Counted from the stretch's first letter, positions 44,211 to 54,073 are shown. The stretch: DNA of 64,000 bases from JBMNMS01 sp050953445 (GCA_050953445.1 JBMNMS010000001.1:248001-312000); one strand, 5' to 3'. Notes: a model not told the origin generated them from the letters alone. A program made the numbers and translations.

Positions 44211-45449
44211 ATGGAAAAACCATCTTCCGAGTTAGGCCAAAGGGACATTGTTTCCGATTCAGTTGTTAAGAAAAAATGGTCCGGGAAAAAAATGATATTG
44301 GTTGGCATCGCCGCTATACTGATCATAATAACCGTGATCCGGTTAGTGGATGCTTTTAAGCCTGCCACAGTTACTCAAATCCCTCCGGTCAACGTAAAGG
44401 TGCAAGAAGTGCAGAAGGGTTCAATATATGCCACCGCCCCCCTTTCAGGGCGGATACAGGCTAAGGATGAGATTGCCATCATACCCTTGGCATCAGGAGA
44501 GGTTACATCTGTAAACGTAGAAATAGGGGATTTTGTCAGCAAAGGTACAACACTATTTGAAATAGATAAAACATTAGTGCAAAACAACTTAAGCCAGGCC
44601 CAAAGTGCTGTAGATCAGGCACATGCGGGAATCCGACAAGCCCAGGCCGGATATGAGCAAGCCGTACTGGGACTAGAAAACGCTGTATTTACATACAACA
44701 GCATGAAATCCCTTTATGATGCAGGTGCTATTTCCCTACAACAATTCCTACAAGCGGAGCTTCAATACAAAAATACCCTGCAAAACATTGCTGTTGCCGA
44801 AGAGTCACTTAATGTTGCAAAAGCAGGAGCAAAAACCGCAGAATCCGCCTTGTCAACAGCCAGGGATGCACTTTCAAACTACATAGTAAAAGCCCCCATT
44901 TCTGCATATATTACATCATTAAATGTCAATGTAGGCTCTCTTGCCCCCTCAAACTCACCTGCCGCCACCATGGCTGATATCAACCATCTGGAAATTAAAA
45001 CTACAGTTTCCGAATACCTGGCGGGCAAACTGGCCAAAGGAGATAAGGTTGAAATAAACATTAGCAATCTGTCCGATACTCCCTTTCCGGGAACGGTAAA
45101 AGCTTTATCACCCGCCCCCGCCATGGGAACGCTCACCTATCCCATAACCATCTCCATAGACGATTCCGGAGGCAGAGTCAAGGCTGGCATGTTCGCCGAA
45201 ATACAGATAGTATCAGACAAAAAAGAAGAGGCTCTTCGCATACCCTCCTCGGCGGTGATGGTAAAAGGGGGGAATAGCAGCGTTGCAGTCCTGGATAAAA
45301 AAAATATTCCCACGATAAAAAAGGTCACCACAGGCCTTGATAACGGTGAATATGTGGAAATTACTAAAGGTCTGGGCTTAGGTGAAATCGTTGTGGTTTC
45401 CGGCCAGGAATATGTTACCGAAGGTGTTGCCGTAAAAATCGTGAAATAA
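44211..45449 (+). CDS. RND efflux membrane-fusion (adaptor) protein
   Basis: Membrane-fusion subunit of 412 residues. One N-terminal membrane helix (about 27-45) anchors it; a barrel-sandwich/lipoyl half (EIAIIPLASGEVTSVNVEIGD), a long alpha-helical hairpin rich in Ala/Gln (about 125-220), the second lipoyl half (IVKAPISAYITSLNVNVGS), and a beta-barrel follow. The ATG at 44211 has AGGAGG eight bases upstream; the TTG at 44205 is too close. It couples with the RND pump 13 bases downstream. Confidence 0.9.
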   Translation: MEKPSSELGQRDIVSDSVVKKKWSGKKMILVGIAAILIIITVIRLVDAFKPATVTQIPPVNVKVQEVQKGSIYATAPLSGRIQAKDEIAIIPLASGEVTSVNVEIGDFVSKGTTLFEIDKTLVQNNLSQAQSAVDQAHAGIRQAQAGYEQAVLGLENAVFTYNSMKSLYDAGAISLQQFLQAELQYKNTLQNIAVAEESLNVAKAGAKTAESALSTARDALSNYIVKAPISAYITSLNVNVGSLAPSNSPAATMADINHLEIKTTVSEYLAGKLAKGDKVEINISNLSDTPFPGTVKALSPAPAMGTLTYPITISIDDSGGRVKAGMFAEIQIVSDKKEEALRIPSSAVMVKGGNSSVAVLDKKNIPTIKKVTTGLDNGEYVEITKGLGLGEIVVVSGQEYVTEGVAVKIVK

Positions 45450-45462
45450 TAAGGAGCGCAGA

Positions 45463-48400
45463 ATGAACCTGTCAAAAATTGCTATACGCCGTCCTGTCAC
45501 CACTATCATGGCTGTAATGGTAGTGGTGCTGGTTGGCTTTCTCTCCATAATAGGGATTCCCATGGATCTGATGCCGGACATTGAATTTCCAATGGCTATA
45601 GCCTTTTGCGAATATCCCAATGCCGCTCCCGAAGAGGTGGAAAACCTGATTACCATACCCTTGGAGCAAACCCTTGCATCGGTTGAAAACCTTGATTCCA
45701 TATCCTCAATGACATCAGAGGGCATGTCCATCGTTATGATAAAGTTCGCCAATAAAACCGACATGAATTTCGCCACATTGAACATGCGGGAAAAGATTTC
45801 ATTAATATCACCATATCTTCCCGACAATGCCACCGAACCTATGGTTATAAAAATGAGCATGGACTATACCCCTGTGATGCAGGTCTATATAGCATCTGAT
45901 TCCATGAATTTAGGAGAATTAAATCAAGAGATAGAAAATAATATTAAAGCCTTTTTCGAGCGAACCGATGGTGTGGCTTCCATTAGTGCCTATGGCGGCC
46001 TGGTGAAAGAAGTAGCCATAGAATTTGATCAAAGCAAGCTTGTTGGCAACGGCCTGACTTTAGATGGGATAAGCACAATACTTTCGGCGGAAAACATCAA
46101 TCTCCCCGGCGGTGAAATAGCAAAGGGTTCCGCTAAAATGCTGGTTAGAACAATAGGTGAATTCAAATCGGTGGAGGACATTCGAAGATTGCCCATACCC
46201 CTTTATGATGGCAGCATAATCCGTCTCCAGGATATAGCTTCCATCGGAGAAGGCTATCAGGAACAAACCTCCATCAGCCGAGTGGACGGAACACCTGCAA
46301 TTGGCATTACCATAACAAAGCAATCCACCGCCAATACTGTGGATGTATCCAGCGCCGTTAAGAAAACCCTGGAAAAATTAGATGACAAATACACCGACAT
46401 CACCTTCACCATCGGTTTTGACCAGTCGGATTACATAAAAAACTCCATAGCCTCAGTAGCCAAAAGTGCGATCATCGGAGGTTTATTAGCCATAATGGTA
46501 ATCTTCCTCTTCCTACGCAGCGTTCCTTCAACCATGATAATCGCCATATCCATTCCAACGGCCTTTTTTGCAACCTTCTCCCTTATGGCTTTGGGCAAAA
46601 TGACACTTAACATGATCACCTTAAGTGCTTTAACCCTGGCCATTGGTATGCTGGTGGATAACTCAATAATAGTTACAGAAAACATATACAGGGTCAATCA
46701 GGAAGATAATCAGGGCCCATTGCATGCAGCGGAAAAAGGAAGCCAACAAATCATATTGGCAATTTCAGCCTCCACATTGACAACGGTAGTCGTCTTCCTC
46801 CCCATAATATTCAGCGGAGGCATGGCATCCCTGCTTTTCAGCGATTTTTGCCTTACCTTTATAATAGCGTTGGCATCATCGCTGCTGGTAGCTTTAACCG
46901 TAGTACCCATGCTCAGCTCTAAATTGCTGTCTACCCACTCTAATACGGATTATTTGAGAATAGGGAAAAATCGATACCGATACCGGATTTTGCCCGTTTT
47001 CGCTCGATTTGTTGAACATTTAGGAGAAACCTACGGCATCTTTATTGCTAGGGCACTTAAACACAAAAAAAGAGTAGTGGCCATAAGCTTTCTCATATTC
47101 ATCCTGTCAGGAGCCCTAATAAGCGTACTGGGTATGGAATTTTTCCCCGCCTCCGATGAAGGAGTTTTCACCATACAGGTATCCACCCCTTATGGAACTT
47201 CTTTAGATGAGAAGAATGACTATATGACCGAATTTGAAAAGCATATTCTAAGCATTCCCGAACTATCCCATTGTACCGTCGATATCGGACAGACCAATGT
47301 CTTCGGCGGAAACAGCTCCACTATAACGGTGGTATTAACACCGAAGGAAAAAAGATCCCGACATGTAGATGATGTCATGGATGAAATAAAGAAAAAAGTT
47401 GAAAACCTTGCAGGAGCAGAAGTTACGTTTAGCAAAACAGGAGGCATGGAAACCATGATGGGAAGCTCCGACCTCTCTCTCACCATCAAGGGCCCCGATT
47501 TGGACTATCTGCGAAAATTAGGCGATACCCTGTCCAGCAGTATACTTGAAATCCCCGGCGTTAGCGATACATCTACCGGACTTGAAGAAGGCAGCCCTGA
47601 GGTACGCATCATAATCAACAGGAGTACAGCGGCTTTCTACGGTATCAGCGCATATGAACTGGCCACATCCCTTGATAGTGCACTAACCGGGACCTCCTCC
47701 ACAGACCTTAAAATAGGGGGAGAGAAGATCAAAATAAACCTGTCCTTGTCGGATGATTACGGGGAATCAATCAACAACATGCAACAGATAATGATTCCCA
47801 CAAGAACCGGAGAAACAGTGCCCCTGGGGCAGATCGCAATGATAGAATACGGCAATTCTCCTGCTCAGATAGACCGTAATGACCAGCAACGTTACGTTAC
47901 CATCGATGTACAAATCAGTGGAAAGGATTTATCCAAAACATCAAAAGCTGTACTAGCCTATATGGATTCCTATTCCTTCCCAGCCGGATACTATTACGAA
48001 CAAGGGGGGGTATATGATGAAATGTTAGATGCCTTTTTTGACCTTTTCCTGGCCTTAATGGCAGCCGTCCTCCTCGTGTTTATGGTGATGGCAGCCCAAT
48101 TTGAGTCCATGATCCTATCCCTCATAGTAATGGGCTCCGTTCCCTTTGCCATGTCGGGAGCATTTTTGGTGCTGTTCCTAACCGGAAACACCCTTTCTAT
48201 AACATCCTTTGCCGGTCTGATAATATTAGTGGGAATTGTCGTTAACAATGCCATACTCCTTGTGGAATTTATCAAGATAAACCGAATTCATATGGAACGG
48301 GACAAGGCCATCATCTTAGCTGGTCAATACAGGCTCAGACCCATACTAATGACCACAATAACCACCATCGTAGGGATGTTCCCTCTATCCCTGGGGCGAG

Positions 48401-48609
48401 GGGATGGAGGCGAAATAATGGCCCCACTGGCAATTTCCGTGATGGGAGGTTTGGTAGGCTCCACCCTGGTTGCACTAATATTGATCCCCATACTCTATGC
48501 CCTTGTGGATGATGCCGGAATAAGACGCAAAGAACGCCGGAAAGCAAAAGAGCTGATGCTGGATATGCTTGAAGATAAGTGGAGAGAGGAGGATGAAAAA
48601 AATGTCTAA
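45463..48609 (+). CDS. RND family efflux pump (AcrB/SwrC-like)
   Basis: Proton-driven efflux transporter of 1048 residues with the RND layout: helix 1 (IAIRRPVTTIMAVMVVVLVG), a large porter loop, helices 2-6 with the proton-relay region IGMLVDNSIIVTENIYR, then a repeat of the design in the second half (helices 7-12, GIVVNNAILLVEFIK). Full length for the HAE family. In Gram-positive bacteria the closest known type is SwrC/YerP, which exports lipopeptides and other amphiphiles. Substrate unknown. The last 8 bases overlap the TetR gene. Confidence 0.94.
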   Translation: MNLSKIAIRRPVTTIMAVMVVVLVGFLSIIGIPMDLMPDIEFPMAIAFCEYPNAAPEEVENLITIPLEQTLASVENLDSISSMTSEGMSIVMIKFANKTDMNFATLNMREKISLISPYLPDNATEPMVIKMSMDYTPVMQVYIASDSMNLGELNQEIENNIKAFFERTDGVASISAYGGLVKEVAIEFDQSKLVGNGLTLDGISTILSAENINLPGGEIAKGSAKMLVRTIGEFKSVEDIRRLPIPLYDGSIIRLQDIASIGEGYQEQTSISRVDGTPAIGITITKQSTANTVDVSSAVKKTLEKLDDKYTDITFTIGFDQSDYIKNSIASVAKSAIIGGLLAIMVIFLFLRSVPSTMIIAISIPTAFFATFSLMALGKMTLNMITLSALTLAIGMLVDNSIIVTENIYRVNQEDNQGPLHAAEKGSQQIILAISASTLTTVVVFLPIIFSGGMASLLFSDFCLTFIIALASSLLVALTVVPMLSSKLLSTHSNTDYLRIGKNRYRYRILPVFARFVEHLGETYGIFIARALKHKKRVVAISFLIFILSGALISVLGMEFFPASDEGVFTIQVSTPYGTSLDEKNDYMTEFEKHILSIPELSHCTVDIGQTNVFGGNSSTITVVLTPKEKRSRHVDDVMDEIKKKVENLAGAEVTFSKTGGMETMMGSSDLSLTIKGPDLDYLRKLGDTLSSSILEIPGVSDTSTGLEEGSPEVRIIINRSTAAFYGISAYELATSLDSALTGTSSTDLKIGGEKIKINLSLSDDYGESINNMQQIMIPTRTGETVPLGQIAMIEYGNSPAQIDRNDQQRYVTIDVQISGKDLSKTSKAVLAYMDSYSFPAGYYYEQGGVYDEMLDAFFDLFLALMAAVLLVFMVMAAQFESMILSLIVMGSVPFAMSGAFLVLFLTGNTLSITSFAGLIILVGIVVNNAILLVEFIKINRIHMERDKAIILAGQYRLRPILMTTITTIVGMFPLSLGRGDGGEIMAPLAISVMGGLVGSTLVALILIPILYALVDDAGIRRKERRKAKELMLDMLEDKWREEDEKNV

Positions 48610-49282
48610 GTCCTATAAGCGAGAGCAATTGATAAAAGCTGCCTTTCGCCTCTTTACAGAAAAAGGGTATGTGGATACCCGAATTGCAGACATTGCAAAA
48701 TCCTGCGGAATGGGCAAGGCCACATTTTATGACTATTTCAGCAGCAAAGAGGCACTTTTTGAAGAAGTTTTTAGAAATCATGTAGAAGAGGCATATGCCC
48801 CGCTACCAAACATTATTGCCGGGAAGAACACATGTAAGGAACGATTGGATGCTTTTGTCAATTTTGAATTCCAACTTGCCCTAAAGTTCGGAATCCACAA
48901 AAATACCATTGATCACCTTTTAACAAAGATGACATCCATGCAAAACCATTCCTTGGAAACTGCCATGAGAAAATTTTTCGTTACCCGCTATGGCTTGGTT
49001 CTTCACATCATCAGAGAGGGCATGGAAAATGGCGAAATAAAGAAAGCAGATCCTATATTGGCCACCTCCATGTTCCTTGGTGCATATAGCCTTTACTCCA
49101 GCTTTCATTATGGGCTATTAGGCAAGCCCCGGGATTATGCAGAAGACTTAGCCTCCAGTGATGGGGCCAAAGCCTTCTCTATCCCCTATATCCATGACAA
49201 CTGCACCTTCCCCCCGCCCATGGATGATTTTTTTAATTTAATCTTCTCAGGCCTTGGAAACGATTCCCCCCAAACAATCTAA
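48602..49282 (+). CDS. TetR family transcriptional regulator
   Basis: Repressor of 226 residues with an N-terminal helix-turn-helix (RIADIAKSCGMGKATFYDYF, about 27-46) and a ligand-binding C-terminal domain. ATG at 48602 is preferred: GGAGG (48588-48592) sits nine bases upstream, whereas the ATG at 48593 directly abuts it. The gene overlaps the pump gene, so regulator and pump are co-expressed, giving autorepression through the palindrome at 44150-44167. The inducer is probably a pump substrate. Confidence 0.9.
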   Translation: MSKSYKREQLIKAAFRLFTEKGYVDTRIADIAKSCGMGKATFYDYFSSKEALFEEVFRNHVEEAYAPLPNIIAGKNTCKERLDAFVNFEFQLALKFGIHKNTIDHLLTKMTSMQNHSLETAMRKFFVTRYGLVLHIIREGMENGEIKKADPILATSMFLGAYSLYSSFHYGLLGKPRDYAEDLASSDGAKAFSIPYIHDNCTFPPPMDDFFNLIFSGLGNDSPQTI

Positions 49283-49284
49283 TC

Positions 49285-49986
49285 CTATAAATAATCTAAA
49301 GGATTTATTGCAGATCCATCCTTCCAGATTTCAAGATGAAGATGTGGGGGATCAAGGCTTTCAAAGAGGGCGGTGGACCCAACACCGCTTATTACTGTAC
49401 CCGCCTTTACAACATCTCCTTCTTCCACCATCTCCTTTGTACTCAAATTTGAGTACTTGGCGATGATTCCATCCCCCTGAGTTATTTCTATTGTTATTCC
49501 CATTTGTGGATCATCCCTGACAGATGTGACAGTTCCTCCTGCTATTGCCCTGACCGCCGTATCGGCAGGTGCTTCAAAATCCACCCCCTTATGGACTCCA
49601 TACTGGTCAAGGGTTTTTAAATACACCAACTCATCATCGGAAAATTCCCGTGAAAGCCTGCCTCCCTCCACAGGTTCCACATACATTGCTCCTTCCTTTC
49701 CCTTCTCAACTTCCGAGGGCATTGGCTCCGATTCCCTTCTGCTATCCACCGTCGGCACCGGCTTCGTAACTTCTGTGCCTTCGCTTCTCAACTGGATTTT
49801 ATCTCCTGCCCTATCATTTTCCAAAACCCCTTTATCCTTGCTGCGAAACACATTTCCGCCGAAAATAGCTGCAAAGCCCACACCGATTATCAATATGCAT
49901 ATTATGATGCCAATGGTATAACGAAAGTCCCAGTTCCCTCCTTCGTCATTTTTTCTATCATATGGGCCACCGCTATCAATCCCCAT
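49285..49986 (-). CDS. Membrane-anchored M23 peptidase (SpoIIQ-like)
   Basis: LytM-type endopeptidase of 233 residues: a cytoplasmic N-terminus of about 22 residues, one membrane helix (23-45), a low-complexity linker (about 50-105), then an M23 domain. Zinc residues are present in GVHKGVDFEAP (H-x3-D) and PHLHLEIW (H-x-H), so it could be active. Size and layout resemble clostridial SpoIIQ, which joins SpoIIIAH between forespore and mother cell, but gene context does not prove this. GGAGGTGAG precedes the ATG. Confidence 0.8.
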   Translation of the reverse strand: MGIDSGGPYDRKNDEGGNWDFRYTIGIIICILIIGVGFAAIFGGNVFRSKDKGVLENDRAGDKIQLRSEGTEVTKPVPTVDSRRESEPMPSEVEKGKEGAMYVEPVEGGRLSREFSDDELVYLKTLDQYGVHKGVDFEAPADTAVRAIAGGTVTSVRDDPQMGITIEITQGDGIIAKYSNLSTKEMVEEGDVVKAGTVISGVGSTALFESLDPPHLHLEIWKDGSAINPLDYL

Positions 49987-50101
49987 AAGCTCACCTCCGT
50001 CCTATTTTGATAATATTATTGCCTTAAAAGAATCATCTCATGCAATTTTTACATGGTTTTTAAAATATTCACCATCTCTTTTCTTTTTTACCCTTCCAAA
50101 C

Positions 50102-50130
50102 TTGTCATTTTAGGGATTATGTAATATTAT
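50102..50130 (+). promoter_or_regulatory. Possible SigA promoter of aminotransferase gene
   Basis: TTGTCA (50102-50107), 17 bp, TATTAT (50125-50130); an overlapping TATAAT at 50128-50133 has a 20-bp spacer. About 59 bases before the ATG. Confidence 0.5.
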
Positions 50131-50188
50131 AATACTGATTATTCTAAGGTTAATTTATGCTTTGGGAAAAGCAACAGGAGGAAAAAGT

Positions 50189-51451
50189 ATGAATCAGTTT
50201 ATTATGGCCGAGCAAAACGCAAGAACAATAACCGGAGATGACAAGATATTTGCGTTAAACGGCAAGGCCAAAGAGATGATCGCAAAAGTGGGCAAGGATA
50301 AGGTTGCAAATGCAACATTAGGTGCCCTGATGGATGATGAAGGAAACCTTGTGGTTTTATCTACGGTGGTAGATGTATTAAAAAGCCTTTCACCCCTGGA
50401 TTACGCTGAATATGCGCCCATTGCCGGTGTACCTGGATTTTTAGAAACGGTGAAAACTGCGGTATTTGGAAAGGATATACCCACAGATTTAAACATAGCC
50501 ACCATTGCCACACCGGGTGGCACAGGTGCAATAAGAAATACAATACAAAACTATTCCAGAAGGGGTGATGTAATCCTTACCTCAGACTGGTATTGGAGTC
50601 CCTATCTGACCATAGCACAAGAATTGGAAAGAGGTCTTGAAACCTATCCTCTCTTTACCGAAGATGGAAAATACTTTTTAAAAGGCTTTTCCGATAAGAT
50701 GAACTCCATTCTAAATCGTCAGGGTAGAATAGTTATTCTCATCAACACTCCTGCCCACAATCCTACCGGTTACACCCTTTCCTCCCAGGATTGGGATGGT
50801 ATTCTATCCGCCATGAAGGACGCCGCATCGGACAAATCAAAGAAGATAGTATTTCTTGTCGATATTGCATACATCGATTTCGCCGAAGATCCGGAAGCCG
50901 ACAGATCCTTCTTTAAAAAGTTCAACGATCTCCCGGAAAACATACTGCCCCTCATAGGGTTTAGCATGTCTAAAAGTCTTACCATGTATGGAATGAGGGG
51001 CGGTGCCCTGATGTGCCTTACACCAAATAGTCAGATAGCTGAGGAATTTAAAAAGGTGGTATCCTTTTCAACCAGAGGATCCTGGTCAAACGGAACCCGA
51101 TCCGCCATGGTAGCCATGCAGAGAATCTTTGAAGACCCTGCGCTTTTGCAAAAGGTCAACGAAGAACGTAGCAAATATGGCAACATGCTTCTTAGGAGGG
51201 GACAAACCTTCGTAAGGGCAGCAGAGGAAGCAGGGTTGGAATTGATCCCCTTTAGAGCTGGTTTCTTCCTCATAGTGCCATGTGATAATCCCGACGAAGT
51301 GAGCGAAGAATTGCAAAAGGACGGCATCTTTGCAGTCCCTTTCGGGGGCAGAGGTTTACGTGTTTCGGTAGCTTCCGTACCCGAAACCATGTGCGCCACC
51401 ATGCCGGCTAAAATAGCGGATGCAATTAAAAGGGTAAATGGTAAACAGTAA
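50189..51451 (+). CDS. PLP-dependent aminotransferase, class I/II
   Basis: Fold type I aminotransferase of 420 residues. PLP-site marks are TPGGTGAIRNTI, NTPAHNPTGYTLS, VDIAYIDFA and the Schiff-base lysine in FSMSKSLTMYGMRGGAL; the carboxylate-binding Arg lies in GRGLRVSVASV. Probably acts on aspartate or aromatic amino acids, but the specificity is not clear from motifs. ATG at 50189 has AGGAGG seven bases upstream. A thioesterase gene follows 53 bases downstream past a hairpin. Confidence 0.88.
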   Translation: MNQFIMAEQNARTITGDDKIFALNGKAKEMIAKVGKDKVANATLGALMDDEGNLVVLSTVVDVLKSLSPLDYAEYAPIAGVPGFLETVKTAVFGKDIPTDLNIATIATPGGTGAIRNTIQNYSRRGDVILTSDWYWSPYLTIAQELERGLETYPLFTEDGKYFLKGFSDKMNSILNRQGRIVILINTPAHNPTGYTLSSQDWDGILSAMKDAASDKSKKIVFLVDIAYIDFAEDPEADRSFFKKFNDLPENILPLIGFSMSKSLTMYGMRGGALMCLTPNSQIAEEFKKVVSFSTRGSWSNGTRSAMVAMQRIFEDPALLQKVNEERSKYGNMLLRRGQTFVRAAEEAGLELIPFRAGFFLIVPCDNPDEVSEELQKDGIFAVPFGGRGLRVSVASVPETMCATMPAKIADAIKRVNGKQ

Positions 51452-51459
51452 TTATCATA

Positions 51460-51479
51460 GGGGGCGCATATGCGTCCCC
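51460..51479 (+). other. Intergenic palindrome/hairpin
   Basis: Ten-base arms GGGGGCGCAT and ATGCGTCCCC (one G-U pair) between the aminotransferase and thioesterase genes. No T-run follows, so it is not a typical terminator; it could stabilise or process the mRNA. Confidence 0.5.
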
Positions 51480-51504
51480 GTTATATTCCCGGAAAGGCTA
51501 AAAT

Positions 51505-52278
51505 ATGAAAACCCATAGCAATAGCTCCTTAGAGCAGGACTTTATCTACGAAGTGCCGGTGGAAGTGGCACATTTTAATGAACACAATATGCTTAAACCC
51601 CACGCCTATCAAATGCTCTTCTCGTCCATCGTGGGGGAACACTTGACAATGTTTAATTCCAACATGTCGGAAACCATGAGGTATGGCCTGGCCTGGGCAT
51701 TGATATCGCAATCCTATGAAATAAAAAAACCCATCACCGATTCTATGAAGCTGAATGCGCAAACATGGTTTTCAAAGCGGCGAGGCCCTTATTTTCGGAG
51801 GGAGGCGCTGTTTAAAAATAAGCAGGGTGAAATTATGTTTATTGCAACATCCTACTCCATTTTGCTTTACCTTGAGAATCGGGGAATATTTCGAAAGCGT
51901 CAAACACCATTTCCCATGGCGCCACCCCACGAAAATCTGCTGATGGAAGCGGATCCCACCTTTAAAACAAAACTCTCCTTTTCGGACATTGAGGAAAGGA
52001 AGGTCTACAATAGCTACATCGACAGTCTGGGCCATGTAAACAATTGCAGATATGGCGAATTTGCCTACGATGTCTTTGAGGAATCCGAAAAATCACGTTT
52101 ATCAACTCTAAAAAGAATGGATGCCTATTTCATATCTGAGATGCGCAATAAAGATGTTTTTATGCTGCAAAAAGCAGTTGAGCTGCCTGATGAAAAAAGG
52201 GACGATTATAGAATAACCGTCCGCGGGAAAAATCAAACAAAGGATGATATAGCCTTTGCAATGGTGCTGAGTTTTTAG
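51505..52278 (+). CDS. Acyl-ACP thioesterase (FatA/FatB-like)
   Basis: Double-hotdog thioesterase of 257 residues that releases fatty acids from acyl carrier protein. The second hotdog has the family motif IDSLGHVNNCRYGEFAYD, with catalytic Asn and His. The first half (VPVEVAHFNEHNMLKPHAY) matches the N-terminal domain. It ends exactly where the convergent ACT-domain gene begins. It could set chain length of membrane fatty acids or supply free acids; a link to the ligase-ACP set at the window start is only speculative. Confidence 0.85.
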   Translation: MKTHSNSSLEQDFIYEVPVEVAHFNEHNMLKPHAYQMLFSSIVGEHLTMFNSNMSETMRYGLAWALISQSYEIKKPITDSMKLNAQTWFSKRRGPYFRREALFKNKQGEIMFIATSYSILLYLENRGIFRKRQTPFPMAPPHENLLMEADPTFKTKLSFSDIEERKVYNSYIDSLGHVNNCRYGEFAYDVFEESEKSRLSTLKRMDAYFISEMRNKDVFMLQKAVELPDEKRDDYRITVRGKNQTKDDIAFAMVLSF

Positions 52279-52707
52279 TCACTCCGAACAAACCTCTGAT
52301 TTGTCCACAAGGACAAATCCCTTATCCATAAGAGCCTTTGCCGCCTTCATAGTATCATCGGTTTTTAACACAAATAGGGGATCCCTTCCCTTTATCACGA
52401 AGCAATAACTATATTCCACATTCAGGTTCTGTTCAGCCAGCACTGCAAACATGCTATGCAGCCTCCCCGTAGCATCATCTAACTCTACCGCCACCACATC
52501 GCTGATTGTCGCAACATACCCCTCCTTTTTAAGGATTTCCAAGGCCTTTGCCGGCTTATCAACCACCGTTCTAAGTATTCCATAATCAACCGTATCAAAA
52601 AGTACTGCAGCCCTGATATCTATGTTGTTTTCAGCAAGCACACCCGTAAGACCGCTTACATGCCCCGGGCGATTTGCTATGAAGATGGATAATTGTTGAA
52701 TCAACAT
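52279..52707 (-). CDS. ACT-domain protein
   Basis: 142 residues made of two ACT repeats (about 1-65, with FIANRPGHVSGLTGVLAENN, and 68-140, with DATGRLHSMFAVLAEQN). ACT pairs bind amino acids and regulate partner enzymes. One base separates it from the upstream phenylacetate-CoA ligase gene, a pairing common in clostridia and archaea, suggesting amino-acid control of that ligase or simple co-expression. Confidence 0.88.
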   Translation of the reverse strand: MLIQQLSIFIANRPGHVSGLTGVLAENNIDIRAAVLFDTVDYGILRTVVDKPAKALEILKKEGYVATISDVVAVELDDATGRLHSMFAVLAEQNLNVEYSYCFVIKGRDPLFVLKTDDTMKAAKALMDKGFVLVDKSEVCSE

Positions 52708-52708
52708 G

Positions 52709-54022
52709 CTATTTCCCTCCCCTTAAATCTATAACCCTCTTTGCTTTTCCCTCAAAACGTGCAAGGGATCTTGGCTCTGTCAAATTCACCTTAGCATCTA
52801 TTCCTAAAACTGCTCGCAGCTTCTCCCTGACGGATTGCTTCAAGGATTCCAGCTTGGGAAACGATTCCAACAAGTTTTCGTTGGCCAATTCCACATCTAC
52901 CTCAATTCTATCCAAATAGCCTTTTTTCGTCACCTTGATCTGATAATGTGGCCCTATTCCTTGACAGTTTAACAATACCTCCTCGATTTGTGACGGAAAC
53001 ACATTGACTCCGCCCAATATCAGCATATCATCCGATCGGCCTTGTATTTTTGCCATCCTGACAGTGGTTCTCCCACATTCACATTTTTCATAGTGGAGGG
53101 AGGTAATATCCTTTGTCCTGTACCTGAGTATGGGCAAAGCCTCCTTGCTTATGGTGGAGATTACCAACTCCCCCTCTTCTCCCTCTCCCAAAACCTTGCC
53201 GGTCATCGGATCTATTATTTCCGGATAAAAGTGATCCTCATTTATATGCATTCCGCAAAGAGCCTGACACTCCCCGGAGACTCCGGGGCCTATCAATTCA
53301 CTCATACCATAATTTTCTGTGGCGAAGATCCCCCATCTTTGATTTATTTCCCTTCTCATCGCCTCAGTGGATCCCTCTCCGCCGAACAGACCCCATTTCA
53401 GCTTTAAATCTTCGGCAGGATCTATCCCCATCTCACCTGCAATCTCAGCCATATGAAGAGCATATGAGGGGGTGCTTATCAGAGCTGTTGTTCCAAAATC
53501 CTGCATAATCATTATCTGCTTCTGGGTATTTCCGCTGGACATGGGTATTACAGAGGCTCCCACATACTCAAGTCCCTGGTGAAGGCCAAATGCCCCTGTA
53601 AAAAGTCCATAGCCAAAGGCGATTTGAGCTACATCTCCATCATTCACTCCTGCCATTGTAACGATCCTGGCTATCATTTCCTTCCACAGATCCATATCAT
53701 TTCTATTGTATCCGACAACGGTGGGCTTCCCCGTAGTTCCCGATGATGCGTGGAGTCTGACGATTTCCTTCTGTGGGACTGCAAAAAGTCCAAAGGGATA
53801 GTTATTCCTGAAATCATCTTTTACCGTAAAGGGTATTCTTTGTATGTCCTCCAAGGTTCTTATGTCTTCCGGCTTCAGCCCGATTTCTTCAAACCTTTCA
53901 CGATAATGGGGCACCTTTTCGTAACAGCGCCTTACCGTATTTTGCAATCGAAGGAGCTGTATTTCTCTATACGCTGCCCTATCTAAAGTTTCATCCTTAC
54001 TCCATATTTTGCAGTCATTCAT
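52709..54022 (-). CDS. paaK: Phenylacetate-CoA ligase
   Basis: ANL-family ligase that activates phenylacetate or another aryl acid with ATP and CoA, 437 residues as usual. The P-loop is ASSGTTGKPTVVGY, with ENYGMSELIGPG, YRTKDITSLHYEKCECGR and LILGGVNVFPSQIEEVL. ATG at 54022 follows CAGGAGAG; the longer start at 54064 adds 14 residues without family support. In anaerobes such ligases serve aromatic amino acid fermentation, where an indolepyruvate oxidoreductase is often nearby; none is in this window. Confidence 0.93.
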   Translation of the reverse strand: MNDCKIWSKDETLDRAAYREIQLLRLQNTVRRCYEKVPHYRERFEEIGLKPEDIRTLEDIQRIPFTVKDDFRNNYPFGLFAVPQKEIVRLHASSGTTGKPTVVGYNRNDMDLWKEMIARIVTMAGVNDGDVAQIAFGYGLFTGAFGLHQGLEYVGASVIPMSSGNTQKQIMIMQDFGTTALISTPSYALHMAEIAGEMGIDPAEDLKLKWGLFGGEGSTEAMRREINQRWGIFATENYGMSELIGPGVSGECQALCGMHINEDHFYPEIIDPMTGKVLGEGEEGELVISTISKEALPILRYRTKDITSLHYEKCECGRTTVRMAKIQGRSDDMLILGGVNVFPSQIEEVLLNCQGIGPHYQIKVTKKGYLDRIEVDVELANENLLESFPKLESLKQSVREKLRAVLGIDAKVNLTEPRSLARFEGKAKRVIDLRGGK

Positions 54023-54073
54023 AATTCTTACTCTCCTGTAAGCCAATTTAATCAATATTTTCAACCAAATATG

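Noticed and set aside
45378..45860. 160-codon open frame antisense to the RND adaptor and pump genes
   Set aside because: Covered by two well-supported genes on the other strand; composition (Met/Ile-rich) is that of a shadow frame.
51460..51479. Intrinsic terminator after the aminotransferase gene
   Set aside because: The palindrome is strong but has almost no loop and no T-run after it.
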